Assembly (NCBI GenBank): GCA_003255065.1 | Contig: QAOA01004158.1 | Span: 406,637 to 470,636 of the forward strand | From: Cercis canadensis | Taxonomy: Eukaryota; Streptophyta; Magnoliopsida; Fabales; Fabaceae | DNA: 64,000 nt | Reading direction: 5' to 3' | In this document: in pieces, positions 11,101 to 21,822 of the stretch | How the letters are laid out: each line of letters opens with the position of its first letter | Position numbering within the stretch: the first letter of the stretch is position 1 | Notes under the pieces: generated by a model | What the model was told of the DNA's origin: nothing | What the model saw: the letters and a program-made list of their open reading frames with translations, nothing else | Databases searched by the model: none | Position numbers and translations under genes: made by a program

Positions 11101-13063
11101 ACACATGCTTTGGTGCCATTACGCTTGAAAAAGATGTCTCTAGAACATCTACCAAAACTAATGCATGTGTGGAACAAAGACCCCCAACAGATTGACTTCT
11201 GCCAACATCTGCAAGAGCTTATTGCTAAAGACTGTCAGAGCCTGAGAAGTATCTTTCCAGCATCTATTGCTAAACATCTAAAGCGACTTAATTTTCTTAA
11301 AATAGTTTGTTGTGGGGTTGAGGTAATCGTGTCGAAGGAAGAAGTTACAGAAGCAGATGCTATTTTTGTGTTTCCTCAGCTATACGTCCTGACTCTGTGG
11401 AAGTTACCTAATCTCAGAAATTTTTATCCACAGAGACATAAACTTGAATGTCCAAAGCTCAGGGTTTTATATGTGTATCAGTGTCAAAATGTAGAGGCAT
11501 TCGGCACGGTAGACGCAGAGGAAAAGGATGGAGTTGAAACCCGGCATCCATTGTTCTTGCTTGACAAGGTGAGTTTCGTTTTTCTTATTTTAACCTTGTC
11601 TGGTCCATTTTCAAGAATCATTTCTTTCTTCTCCTTAATAAAAGAAAACCTAAGGGTACAAAGTATAACAATAAAACTTGAAGCTGGATGCAGAGCAAAG
11701 AGACATCTAAATTTAAGTATAATTGAAAGATTATTATTGGAACTTGGCCATTAATACCTACCAATATGCTCAAATGTTTTAATAAAGTTTACAACATTTA
11801 ATTTGTTCATTAATTACCAAATATTCTAGAATTATCAAATCAGACCTGTCACAAAATTAAAATGACACAATACAAATGTGTGAATAATGTATCTGAGAAG
11901 TGATGTATTAATAATATACATTTTAATGGAAAAAGTAACATGTTTTCCTTTAATTTAGAGTCATATTACATATTTAATTAGTTATCAATGTAAGAAATAT
12001 TAACTCAAAAATTTCTTATTCTTAATTGGTTTTATAGGTAAATCCCAATCTAGAGGAGTTAGCGTTAAATCAGAAAGCTGTCACAAGCATAAGGAATGAC
12101 CAATTTCAAGCAGATCTCTTTCACAAAGTGAACATTCTTTATCTAGAAAGCTTTCATGATGAACCACTAACTTTTCCATATAGCATCCTTGAAAGATTTC
12201 CTAATCTCTATGAACTTCGTGTGACTCGTAGTTCCTTTGAGGAGATATTTCCATGTCAAGAACCATTTTTTGATCATATGGGAAAGATTTCACCAATAAA
12301 GGAATTACGGCTTGCCTATCTGGACCAGCTTAAGAATATAACGAATGCAGATTCTCAATTTGAGCTTATTCTCCAGAATCTAGAAAAGCTGGATGTTGAA
12401 TGTTGTTCTAGCTTGATAAGTGTAGCACCATCTTCTACTTCTTTTCATAATCTTACCACTCTAATTGTGTGTGGCTGTCATGGAATGATATATTTACTAA
12501 CATCTTCAACGGCCAAAAGTTTGGTGCAACTCAGAAAATTGAAGATAGATGATTGCAAATTGACAGCGGAAATTGTAACAGACATTGGAGAAGTTGAGGG
12601 AAATAGAATTGCAATGAAGAAATTGGAGTATTTGGAACTAACTGGTTTAACAAACTTGAAGACTTTCTGTTCCCACAATCATGCATTCGAATTCACATCA
12701 TTGATTGAAGTAACTGTTAAAGGATGCCCCAAAATGAACATGTTTTGTCAAGGATTCTTGGTTACACCAATTTTGGAGGGTGTGTTAATAGAAGATGATG
12801 AAGTACGTTGGGAGGACAACCTTAACAAAACAATAGAACAATTATTCATGGAAAAGGTATGTACAAAATATTTGTTGTTTCCTCCAGTTCCTAGGAAATA
12901 CACGAAATCATGTGTGTACTAGAGAATGTATGAAAATTGAAAATGAAAATTAACATGTTCTGCATTTATAAATCTTCTTTAATTTTTAGATGATGAATTG
13001 AGAATTTAAAAATATATGCTGAATTTGCTCTTGCAGGATGGCCAGAATTCTGTAGAAGGCTGA
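118..13063 (+). CDS. CNL-type disease resistance gene, 3' part: giant LRR array (5' end outside window)
   Basis: Fifteen exons can be placed by GT-AG boundaries and frame: 118-408, 490-1230, 1329-2156, 2842-3132, 3213-3692, 3798-4625, 5313-5603, 5686-6426, 6525-7352, 8039-8329, 8413-9153, 9273-10100, 10858-11568, 12038-12856 and 13037-13063. Every exon is a multiple of three and starts and ends in phase 0; the last codes eight residues and the stop TGA. Together they give about 2911 residues of irregular plant LRRs (repeated F-S-x-L-x-x-V-x-V-x-x-C and LPNL-x-x-IW patterns), as in the distal LRR exons of RPS2/RPS5/At4g27190-like CNLs. No CC or NB-ARC is visible, so those must lie upstream. 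The family acts inside the cell as effector receptors. No stop or bad splice site was seen in the exons. It could also be the decayed 3' half of a gene whose head is lost; only upstream sequence can tell. Confidence 0.85.
2842..4625 (+). repeat. LRR cassette 2 (exons A-Bshort-C) of the first NLR
   Basis: Exons are A 2842-3132, B 3213-3692 (480 bp, short form) and C 3798-4625. Exon B lacks 261 bp (87 codons) found in the long forms, and the frame is kept. Exon A carries IWSGK and NAIGAPFNEE like the exon at 35005 of the second gene, where the other cassettes have IWNGK and NAVGAPFNEE. This cassette is therefore closer to its counterpart 32 kb away than to its immediate neighbours. Confidence 0.9.
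5313..7352 (+). repeat. LRR cassette 3 (exons A-B-C) of the first NLR
   Basis: Exons are A 5313-5603, B 5686-6426 (long form) and C 6525-7352. Exon A differs from cassettes 1 and 4 by one visible residue (KLNEF where they have KLDEF). The early part of exon C diverges from the other copies (ISTLRLQEFEDKATEFPYW), while its second half is almost identical to them, which gives a mosaic look. Confidence 0.9.
8039..10100 (+). repeat. LRR cassette 4 (exons A-B-C') of the first NLR
   Basis: Exons are A 8039-8329, B 8413-9153 (long form) and C' 9273-10100. C' differs from the C exons of cassettes 1-3 at its 3' end (DESYWEGDLNSTIKKIYEDK) and is followed by a different intron. C' and that intron match 35961-36788 and the following intron of the second gene, so this is the ancestral junction with the terminal module. 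Confidence 0.9.
10858..13063 (+). repeat. Terminal LRR module of the first NLR
   Basis: Exons are 10858-11568 (711 bp), 12038-12856 (819 bp) and 13037-13063 (last eight codons, DGQNSVEG, then TGA). The 711-bp exon starts like exon A (FCGIEKMKLDEYP, DWSFSNLKSL) but runs on without an intron into further LRRs. The same module closes the second gene at 37545-39753 with near-identical sequence. Confidence 0.88.
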
Positions 13064-14924
13064 GTCTATTGTCTATTTGATACCATTCAGGTTTGTCCAT
13101 TGAAATTCTGCAGTGAAAAACATCTGTGTTTTTTAGTCAGACTTGCTTTCTCTCATTATAGACTTGTTTCTTGGAAAATCATATATTATATCTCTCCCTT
13201 AATTAATAGCAATGGGACACCTCACCTCCTCTTGTATGTCCTACTTAGGAGTACTAGGAAATTAGATTTGAAAAGACAAACAGAACATTAATTAGGAATA
13301 TCATTTCACTCTCATTTTGAGAAGATTTGATACATTGGTTTACACAAAATTGAAAGCTTCTAAATTAAACAATGTCAATAACCAAGTTTAGGTCTTACAT
13401 TTAATTCCACATTCTCCCAATATCCCTAGTTAAAAAATTTAGCTTCCTCAATATAATGGCAAAAAAGAAAAAGGAAGAAGAAAACAATTATGGCATCTGA
13501 CCACCAATATTAGTTGCTGATTTACTATTTACTATTTACTTTTAATTTTCTTGTGCTTTTGGATGACTTGGATAAGTAATAAATACATATAATTGACAAA
13601 TGACTTCAAAAATTTTGTTTTGTTTTTGTTTTGTAATTCAGAATGAAGCAACATTTACAAATTAAGTAATGCGTTTGAGGATTAATGATACTTATTAATA
13701 ATAAGTTTATGCTGACAGATAATTGAAGAAACAAGTATTGTTGAGCTGCAGTCTAAGTGTGAAAAGCTACAGAGGAGTTCCCTAGCTTTGAATTCATCTT
13801 TGTGAATGATTGATTTTTATTTTTAGTGTTTGTTTCTGGCACGTTCTCTGTTTTTATTATTTGTTGTGAATTTCTTGGTGTTTGGACTGATCATTCCAGC
13901 TACTTGAGTCTTTAAAAATAAACTTCGGTTGTGAAGATATAACAGTGGTCTGATTCTAATGCTTTCCCTCTTGCAAGTATTAGCGTTGGCAATCTAGAGC
14001 TTTATGTATGTGAAGTTGTGAACTGTTGATACTTCACTAATAGAAGAACACAAAATTTTGACAAAGGTACTTTAGATCAATGTTGATAGAGGTGGTTATG
14101 TTAAGCCTAATAGTTATGTTTTTCTCAAGAACTTCAAATTTATCCATACATGTTCTGAGACATTTTTAGAAATAAAATTCTTGGAAATGTTGTTCCAAAA
14201 ATTGTAAAATCAATCAGTAAAACAAACGCTATTTTCTTGGTATTCATTGATCTTAACAACATGAAGAAATTGAATACTACATGAGACTTGTAATTTCAAG
14301 ATAATTACATATAAATTACCTTATTTTATTGGTATTGACAGTTAAAAAGATTGAACTCTTAGTTATTTAAAATGTCAAAAAAAGAAACATTCTTAATTAT
14401 TTGATCAAAGAGACTTCATTTAACTTGTCAAGAAATCAAAATCATTCACTTCGAAAGCATAATCCATCAGTGTCCAAAGTCCAGTCTTATCCTCCAATGC
14501 TCATCAAATGACATGCAACTGTCCAGTCTCTGTCACCTGTTGATTTTGGCTTAGGGAGGAGGCAATGAGTGGAGACAGCTCCAAATTCTATCCTTAATTC
14601 ATGGATTCAATGTTCTTAGTTCGTAAATTGGTGATTATATGAGGGATTATTATGTGATCTAACCTGCATGTGTGTGTCAAATGTTGTTGCCGGCGGCAAA
14701 GTCTAAGAGAACATATAAAGATGGGAAGGAAGTATGAATGAGAGAAAATGACAAGGTAACTTTGCAATTCTTAAAAGGTAATAGGTGTTCATGTTAAGTC
14801 AGCATAATTGATCCTATGCTACTTTCAACATTAGTGGTAGGTGATGTGAGTCATTCCTGACCGTTCTTTGGTTGTTGCATCGATGCGTCCCAAACATATA
14901 TAAGTTGCATCCTATAATTCTTAA
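13064..14924 (+). other. 3' UTR and downstream flank of the first NLR
   Basis: No further coding signal is seen. CATTCAG/GTTTGTCC at 13090 and GCTGACAG/ATAATTG near 13720 could be the ends of a 3'-UTR intron. AATAAA at 13917-13922 is a candidate polyadenylation signal, conserved at 40244-40249 behind the second gene. The flank aligns with 39754-41247, except that about 390 bp (about 13207-13595) are missing from the other copy. Confidence 0.5.
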
Positions 14925-15140
14925 TTTATTTTTTTCTTTTTTATTTTAACGGTAATGATATTATCAGGTCAATTTTTGCAAACTAATATTAAGTCTCTCC
15001 CTAGATGATTTTAAAGGTGTACCCCTACAATAGCCTAGTGCACTCAAGGGAAACATTTTCCTGTGTTGACCCCAAGATTCGAATATTGGCTAATTTAATT
15101 GAAACTATTGTATCCTTACCACCAAGCCAAACTCTTGGGA
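14925..15140 (-). mobile_element. tRNA-derived SINE-like element
   Basis: On the minus strand, TTGGCTTGGTGGTAAG resembles a pol III A box and ATTCGAATCTTGGGG a B box. The element runs towards lower coordinates into an A-rich tail (T-rich on the plus strand near 14925-14945). A diverged copy sits at the matching place behind the second NLR (41248-41455), so the insertion is older than the segmental duplication. No clean target duplication was found, and the ends are approximate. Confidence 0.5.
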
Positions 15141-15520
15141 TGATTCCAAACCTATTTGAAATAATATATACTCTTAGTAAGTGAAAGTGAATATTAATTA
15201 ACTTAGAAAAAATGGTTAACTTAAAAAAAAAAAAAAAAATTAGTATCAGATGCCCTCTTGAATCCGTCTCTAGTCCCTAACAACAAACCTAAAGTTTCCC
15301 TTTTAAAGTTTCTATCAAGCACTTATCCAGCTACTAATATTAATTGCTAACTGTCACTATACTTTCTATTCAATTTCTAGCAATTAATTAATGTCCTAAT
15401 TAGAAATACGAGCTATTTTATTTAGGCCTCCCCAAATATATGCCAAAATTAGGTGAACCCTTCACTTGATACCTTAGCCTTAACTCAAAAGCATAGCCCT
15501 TATCAGTTATCAGTCTCTGC

Positions 15521-16174
15521 TAGGGATGGCAATGGGGCGGGGATGGGGCAGGGCAAGCAGTCCCCGTCCCCATCCCCGAAGGGCATGGGGATGCCCCATC
15601 CCCGGACCCATCCCCGGCGGGAATTTTTCAGCATTCTCATCCCCGCCCCACTAAATCCCCATCTGCCCCATGCCCCGCCCCATTTACCCATACAACCATA
15701 CTTTTTCTTTAAATATACACAATTTACAAGTTTAATCTATCGATCACGATTTCTAATTAAAATTCAAGTTTAATCGAACAAGATAATATAAATAATGCTC
15801 AAATAACATCATCAAAAATTCAAGATATCTTCAAGCAACAACAATAACACAAATAATATTCAAACAAAATTATAAAAATTGTTCTTAAACAATTATAAAA
15901 GTCAATAAGAAATCATAATAAGTACAAAAGGCTCCAAGCAATTAAAATAAGTACAATTTATGAAGTTCTAATGTTGGTTGAAGTCGAACCACTCTCCATA
16001 TTCTACAAAACCAACAAAAAAAAAAAATTTAGGTTTGGGGAAAATAGAACTCAAAGTCGAGGGACTGAAGGAGGAAGGGTCAGGTCAGTGTATTGGTGAT
16101 TTAGTGTGGGAAAACCTTAGGCCATAATGACGCCGTTTTGTGAAGAAATTTTTTTAAAAAAATTTATGTAATGT

Positions 16175-16213
<39 letters not shown>

Positions 16214-16364
16214 TACGGGGTGGGGCAGGGCGGCCCCATCCCCAGACCCGCCCCTATCAAATTACCCATCCCCATCCCCATACCCATTTTTCTGCCCCAT
16301 ACCCATACCCGAACGGGTAAAAAAACCGGGGCCCCATTGGGTCTGGGGCAAATTGCCATCCCTA
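15521..16364. mobile_element. Non-autonomous hAT element, 844 bp, with 8-bp target duplication
   Basis: The ends are a 13-bp perfect terminal inverted repeat, TAGGGATGGCAAT. The direct flanks GTCTCTGC (15513-15520 and 16365-16372) form an 8-bp target site duplication, as expected of the hAT superfamily. The paralogous locus near 41813-41820 has a single GTCTCTGC and no element, an empty site. G/C-rich GGGGATGGGG-like repeats fill both ends, and a TA microsatellite lies at about 16178-16210. No transposase is present; the open frames inside are fortuitous. It lies within the EP1-like pseudogene. Confidence 0.93.
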
Positions 16365-16372
16365 GTCTCTGC

Positions 16373-16993
16373 TTTGCTATAGAAGCTAAGATTTGCAATG
16401 TCTTCTTCTAAAGAGAGTTCAACTGACTCATAATAAAGCAAAGGGTTAGGGTACAAAGCAAAAGATTTCGGTTCGATGGCTATAAGGCCCATTGGACCCA
16501 TTGATGCTAGATACCCAAACAATAATCTAGGTCGGCCCATTAGGTTGTTGTACTTGACCCATCAAAAGGGTATTAGTAGGACAAGACCCATAAAAGCCTC
16601 GTTGGCAGTACCAGTTTGCCGAGCCACTGTGTCATCAATACCAGCTAGAACAAGGTTCCCATCTTGGCCAAATGTGAGATTGGCACCTCACATACTAGGT
16701 TGCCACGATTAGCCTCCCAAACCCAGCGCATGATGGACTCAGACCGATGATGACCCATGCGTAGCGCGAGGGTGAAAGCATTAGGTGTGGTGTTGTAGAA
16801 GCAAAGGGTGAATGAGAATATAGCAATGGACAAGACACGGTAGCTAGCCTCATACTCAACTATGTAGTTGCCGAATTTGCCTTGGTTTGTCGCTGAAAGT
16901 AGCAGAGGATGGCACAATGGCTTGGGTTGCAAATGAAGAGAGGACAGACACTAAAACAATGTATAATGGAAGAAGAGGAGTAAACCTAGGCAT
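16373..16993 (-). pseudogene. EP1-like (bulb-type lectin) glycoprotein pseudogene, copy 1
   Basis: Read leftwards from 16993, a start codon and a hydrophobic secretory signal (RFTPLLPLYIVLVSVLSSFA) are followed, in another frame, by GNYIVEYEASYRVLS, LCFYNTTPNAFTLALRM and RSESIMRWVWEANRGN. These are characteristic of epidermis-specific secreted glycoprotein EP1-like proteins with a Galanthus-type (bulb) lectin domain. The frame is lost after the signal peptide and again after WEANRGN. The hAT element at 15521-16364 interrupts it further; sequence beyond that insertion is not recognisable. Known family members are apoplastic. A sister copy at 41815-42561 shares the main lesions, so it was dead before the block duplicated. 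Confidence 0.75.
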
Positions 16994-16999
16994 ATATAT

Positions 17000-17102
17000 G
17001 ACGTGGCGTACCCATGACGTACTCGTACTCCTATTTTTTGAAAAATATTGTACCGGCGTTTTGTACCCGTACGGCCGTACCCGTACCCGTGCAACATAAG
17101 TC
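17000..17102. mobile_element. Short GC-rich transposon-like fragment
   Basis: About 100 bp with repeated TACCCGTAC/CGTACCCGT motifs, absent from the paralogous block (about 42560-42860), where other sequence occupies the place. It resembles a transposon end, but no matching second end or target duplication was found. Confidence 0.3.
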
Positions 17103-17784
17103 TCCACTAAAATATTTCTCTTGCCCCACACTCTCATTACTACATTATTGTGGTAACATTTTAGAGTAAAACTTCTTCACATGTGAGGTTAAGAGAGAGA
17201 AAAGTAATCATTTTTTTAGTAATAAGTAAATGACACACAACTCAAAAAATAAATTAGTTTACTTTTGAGTTTTTGCAAACCTACTGTGCCTTAAAAAAGA
17301 TCTTCTTAAAACTCTCAATTATTCTATTTTTTTAATTTTATTGGTCACCTTTTAATTTCCCTTTTTTTATTTTTATTATATTTTCTCTTAGCATACATAT
17401 ATATTAAATTCACCCTTTCTAGACACATGAAAAATTTAGTGAAAATGCTAAACTTTTTTTTTTGTTTATATTTTATTTTATAGTTTGCATGAATTTGACG
17501 ATTTATTTTTATTTGTCCTTTATTCTATGTTTCTTTAAGAAATTAAAATTTTGAATTATATCTATATGGTATGTTTGATTGGGTGTATATTATATTTTTA
17601 TAAAGATCTTAAATCTATAAATTTCTTCACCAAAAAGAAAATAATTTTATTTTTCTTCACTATTATATTATTAAACTGATTTTAAATATATACAATTTTT
17701 ACTACTAAAATATAGTATCATATTTTTGAATATCAATATAAATATTTTAATATTTATTCTCTTAGTTAAAATTTGCCTCACTAA
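17103..17784. mobile_element. Truncated hAT-type element (paralogue of 42756-43577)
   Basis: Aligns closely with 42863-43550, the body of a hAT element with both termini, but lacks both terminal repeats here. The left cut borders the GC-rich fragment. The right cut borders NLR 3'-flank sequence at 17785, which suggests that recombination removed the ends. Confidence 0.7.
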
Positions 17785-18095
17785 TCAAAATCATTCATTT
17801 CGAAAGCATAATCCATCAGTGTCCAAAGCCAACTCTTATTCTTCAATGGTCATCAAACGCCACGCAACTCTCTAGTCTCTGTCACCTATTGATTTTGGCT
17901 TACGGAGGAGGCAATGAGTTGAGACAGCTGCAAACTCTATCCTTAATTCATAGATTCAATGTTCTTAGTTTGTAAACTGGTGAAGAATCCCTTTATACTT
18001 CACTAATAGAAGAAAACAAAATTTTGAGAAAGGTACTTTATATCAATGTTGATAGTGGTAGTTATGTTATGCCAAATAGTTATATTTTTCTCGAT
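17785..18095 (+). pseudogene. Permuted fragment of NLR 3' flank
   Basis: Non-coding. The first part (17785-about 17995) matches the distal NLR flank near 14440-14640 and 40763-40965. The second part (about 17996-18095) matches the more proximal flank near 14027-14125. The order is reversed relative to both intact flanks while the strand is the same, as expected at a tandem-duplication or unequal-crossover junction. The join lies near CCCTTTATACTTCACTAATA. Confidence 0.65.
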
Positions 18096-19216
18096 TTTGG
18101 TAAAACGGAATTCATTAATCAGTCAAGAAAGAAACACAACCGGATAAAATAGTAACATTTTTCCACATCTATAAATACATATATCTCTTTTTTCTCTCTA
18201 TCAAAAAGCTTAAATGTAACACCCCATGCACCCTAATCAACAATGTCATTGTAAGTATGTATTCTTAAGTTACTATTTGATTCTATGAGTATTTTGTATT
18301 GTACTTTGGTGAAACCAGTAGGGAAATCTTTCATTTAAAAAATGAAACCAAGCTGATATGCATAGGCATTTGTTACAAATGGAAGAGATTGCTAAGATAA
18401 AAGCAGAGAAGAATTCAAGTTTGAGGGCAGTTGAATTGTTGAAATTCGGTGGCACTAAAGATGGATTTACTTGAAATCAAATCGATTCATAACTTTAAAT
18501 GAGAAGCAGTTGAATTTGACCCACAAATTTTCAATAATCTTACCAATTCAAATCAGTTTTATGTTTGTTCTTATTCTCTTCCTTCAATTTTAATTTTTCA
18601 TGCTGTTTTGTATCCATAAGCAGAAGTAAAATTTGGTAACTTTTGCATGTAGTTTTAACTTATTCCACTTGCCATTAAAATAGTATCCGTACCATTTAAG
18701 GTATCTACCTTCTACAGTAGTTTCTGACTTTCTATAGAAATGTTTGATCCTGGTTGCTAGAAGCCGTGGACAAAAAATATTCTTTTTCCTTTTGGTGAAC
18801 ACAGAAGAGCCTCATGAATCTGGGGAAAAAACTATTATAAATTTATTACAAGTATATGTTAATATTTCTATTATTCAGAGTTGAACTCTTTAATACTGAC
18901 ATAACATATTGCTAATAAGTTGAACACTTCAAAAAAGCTTATGTAAGGCAGTGTTGATACCTTAAGAATGTGTCTTGCGATTTTCAATAATGATACTTAA
19001 TAAAGGTGTTTGCTAAGCTATATCCCTTTTAGGTGTAGCATTACCCACCTCTTTCATTGAGAGTTTTCTAGTGGGACTTACATAGTAAATTTGGTATCAT
19101 TGTGAAAATCTCGAAAAACTAAGTCCCTTAGTATGTGACATAACACACAGTTCCTTATAAAATCAAATAATGACATGATATAAGAAAACATGTTAGATTT
19201 CATTTTTTGGCAAAAG
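18096..19216. other. Intergenic, nothing recognised
   Basis: AT-rich sequence with only short open frames on both strands, no recognisable protein and no clear repeat boundaries. Confidence 0.5.
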
Positions 19217-19225
19217 TTAAATTAT

Positions 19226-19590
19226 GAGTAAAACCTTTTAGTCCTTGAAAAATGCAGCCACTAACAAATTCGTCTTCCAAAAATTTTCGGTGACAAATTG
19301 GTCATTGAATTATTATTTCGCTGACAAATTAGTCCTCTGGTAGGCAAGATCAGTGAAAAGAAAATGAGGACTTGAATGAGAAAAGGAGGGCTTAAACATA
19401 GCTAGGCAAGATCAGTAAAAAAAATTTAGAAAATGGGTCTGTAGGGGTCTAGAACTTCTCTCATTAAAGTACCAGAGGACTAATTTGTCAGACTGAATAA
19501 TAATTCAATAACCAATTTGTCACTGAAAATTTTTGGAGGATGAATTTGTCAGTTGCTGCATTTTTCAAGGATTAAAAAAGGGTTTTACTC
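19226..19590. mobile_element. Mutator-like MITE, 365 bp, with 9-bp target duplication
   Basis: Long inverted arms of about 110 bp start with GAGTAAAACC at each end and contain TCCTTGAAAAATGCAGC and GACAAATTAGTCCTCTGG in mirror. It is flanked by the direct repeat TTAAATTAT (19217-19225 and 19591-19599). A 9-bp duplication and long terminal repeats are typical of Mutator-like elements. There is no coding capacity, and the arms still pair well, so it is not very old. Confidence 0.9.
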
Positions 19591-19599
19591 TTAAATTAT

Positions 19600-20490
19600 T
19601 TGTTTGGTATGCTTTTTTATATCGTATTGTTCTTGTATTTTGTAAAGAACTATATATTTTGGGACATATTAATTCAATTTTTTTGTGATATTTGTAATAA
19701 CGCTAAATTTACTTTTATAACTTTTTCCTTCCTTTTCACTTTTACTTCAACTCCCAAATAAGGGGAAGGTAATTGCCATAATTTTCTTACTTAAACATAC
19801 AAACGAGGAGAAGGTAACTCCCCCTCCTTCCCCTTACCTTTCTTTCCTTTCCCTTTATAATGCATTCCATTCCATCCCCTTCAAATTCCCAAACAAAGCA
19901 TAAAAGAATTCAGAATTGCAATAACATAGGTTCAGTTCAATTATAAGTAGAATTAGTATAAATTAGATATTATTAGGTTAAACTGCAATTAGATTTTGAA
20001 AATAGTATTACTTGGGACATATCGAATCAATTTGAACAGCAGTACCTATACAAGTAAGTCGACTCAAAACAGTATGATATCGATAAATAAGGTTAAAAAT
20101 AAAGAGATTGGGAAAGAATAAGATCAAACACAAGATTCTCTTGGTTCAGCTTAAAGCTAGCAACAACAGTTTTGGCAGGGCTCACTAGCAACCTAACCTT
20201 TACTTGTTCAGCAAGCTCTGTTATGTAACCCTCTTTTAATTTCTACAAGAGGCTTTCTCAACTCAAATTTACGGCTTTAGAATTTTTAATTTGACGGTTA
20301 AATTTATGAAATTCACATTCTATAAAGAGTTATTCGCTCAGTGTAAATGGATTCGCACTCATATACACACGCATAGATAAAAGTGATACCCATATTTTAG
20401 TATCTAACTTCCCTTTTCTCAAAATCTCATTTCCATAGATTTAGTTACTAAAAAAGACCGTTTGTGTCTATATTCCACTCTTTAAGAAAG
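19600..20490. other. Intergenic, possible decayed MITE
   Basis: AT-rich. Around 19740-19905 there are stretches such as AAATAAGGGGAAGGTAA and CAAATTCCCAAACAAAGCA that look like plant MITE ends, but no target duplication could be assigned. The rest shows nothing recognisable. Confidence 0.3.
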
Positions 20491-20499
20491 TAATGACTT

Positions 20500-20790
20500 A
20501 AAAGAATTGCATCATTGCATGATATTTTATCCTTCCTTTCCACCGGCTTCTATCATGGTTGCAAAATCAAGGAGAAAAAACAAAAACTAAATGAAAAAAA
20601 AATGATTGTTTTCATTGTTGAATCTTTACATACTCCCTTGTCGCCAGCTACCTGTCCTATATCTACTTCCAAGGTGGTTAAGATGCGAAGGGCGTATTGC
20701 AACTTTCTCTCAGTAGTTTAAGGTTACTAAGTTTGTCTTTGCCGTTGTTAATATATTATTCGCCCATTTTACAATATCTGATTACCCTTT
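20500..20790 (+). pseudogene. Relic of an NLR 5' leader (copy 1)
   Basis: Non-coding. The stretch beginning GCCAGCTACCTGTCC and continuing through CAGTAGTTTAAGGTTACTAAG to GCCCATTTTACAATAT aligns, with indels, to 27573-27715 upstream of the second NLR and partly to 25053-25115. No NLR coding sequence follows, so this is a decapitated leader or promoter. Confidence 0.6.
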
Positions 20791-21470
20791 CCCTTACGTT
20801 GGAGCAACTTAATAAGAGGAAGAGGATAAGATATTCTTCCTATCTTACTCTTATATAATATTTTTTGATAAGTAGACTACGAAATGCTTGTTTTCTTTTT
20901 TGGTAAGACAAATGGGGCAAAGCCCAGCTAGGAAATGTTTTATCATATTAGTATAGGTTAGGGTAATTAGTAAAAATTGATAATTACCCTTAAATGTTTG
21001 TAAGGCTCTATTTGGCTCATTGCATAGGATCAAATTGAATTATACGAGTGTCCATGGATACTATTGTATAAACTATCCGTTCTATAAACTTTTATATTAT
21101 ATAATGTTTGTTGTGCCATTATATATATATATATATATATATATAACATATATGATTGTACAGTTGTAATCTTAGTTTATGTTTAGTAATGGATGATGGA
21201 TAATAGCTCAAGCGATCATATATCTAATCTAGCTTTAAGATTAAGGAAGCTCTTAAGATCCGAGAACCAATCTTGTTAAACATGTTTCTTTGTGGTCGTT
21301 GTGGCAACACTATAATTGTAATCCTATCTTATGTTTGCTACCCCATTTTGTTTTTCTTCCTTTGTACATGTATTTTCACATAATATATAGATACGGCCCT
21401 CCTTTCTCTTTCCAAAACTTATAATAATGACCTCTCTCTCTCTCTTTTCTTTTTTTTGATGTGATAATAA
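20791..21470. other. Intergenic AT-rich DNA with a TA microsatellite
   Basis: A (TA)n run of about 13 units lies near 21119-21146, and CT-rich patches near 21430-21450. No gene signal was seen. Confidence 0.5.
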
Positions 21471-21472
21471 TG

Positions 21473-21822
21473 ACCTCTCTTGAACTTTGAAATAATGCTA
21501 CAACTTAATCCAATCAATTAAGTCAACCATTAAGTCATAGTCAAAGGGGGCAAACATAGTATAAATTGTCCATATTAATATCCCAAATTAGCAATTAAAT
21601 GAGCAACAATTCTGAAAAGGGTAGGTAGGCATAATTTAACATCCACAACTATTGCCAAAATTTATCTACCATAATTGTCACTGTTTGACTTTTAACTAGG
21701 GGTATTATGGGCATCTTCTATTATTTTTATCCATTTTGACTTTGATTTAGCAGTTGATTAATTTAACCGATTGAACTAAATTATAGTTATTTTTCCAAAG
21801 TTTAGGAAATGTCTCAATAGGT
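21473..21822. mobile_element. Degenerate MITE with imperfect inverted ends
   Basis: The left side contains TGAACTTTGAAATAATG and AATTAAGTCAACCATTAAGTC. The right side read in reverse contains AACTTTGGAAAAATAACTA and TAAATTAATCAACTGCTAAA. The two arms pair imperfectly over about 70 bp. Ends and target duplication are uncertain. Confidence 0.45.

Noticed and set aside
15453-15773. Proline-rich frame rich in PSP/HPR residues
   Set aside because: It spans the end of the hAT element, and its composition comes from the CCCCATCCCC-type terminal repeats.
16117-16540. Glycine/methionine-rich minus-strand frames
   Set aside because: Translation of the GGGGATGGGG repeats and TA run inside the hAT element; no conservation expected.
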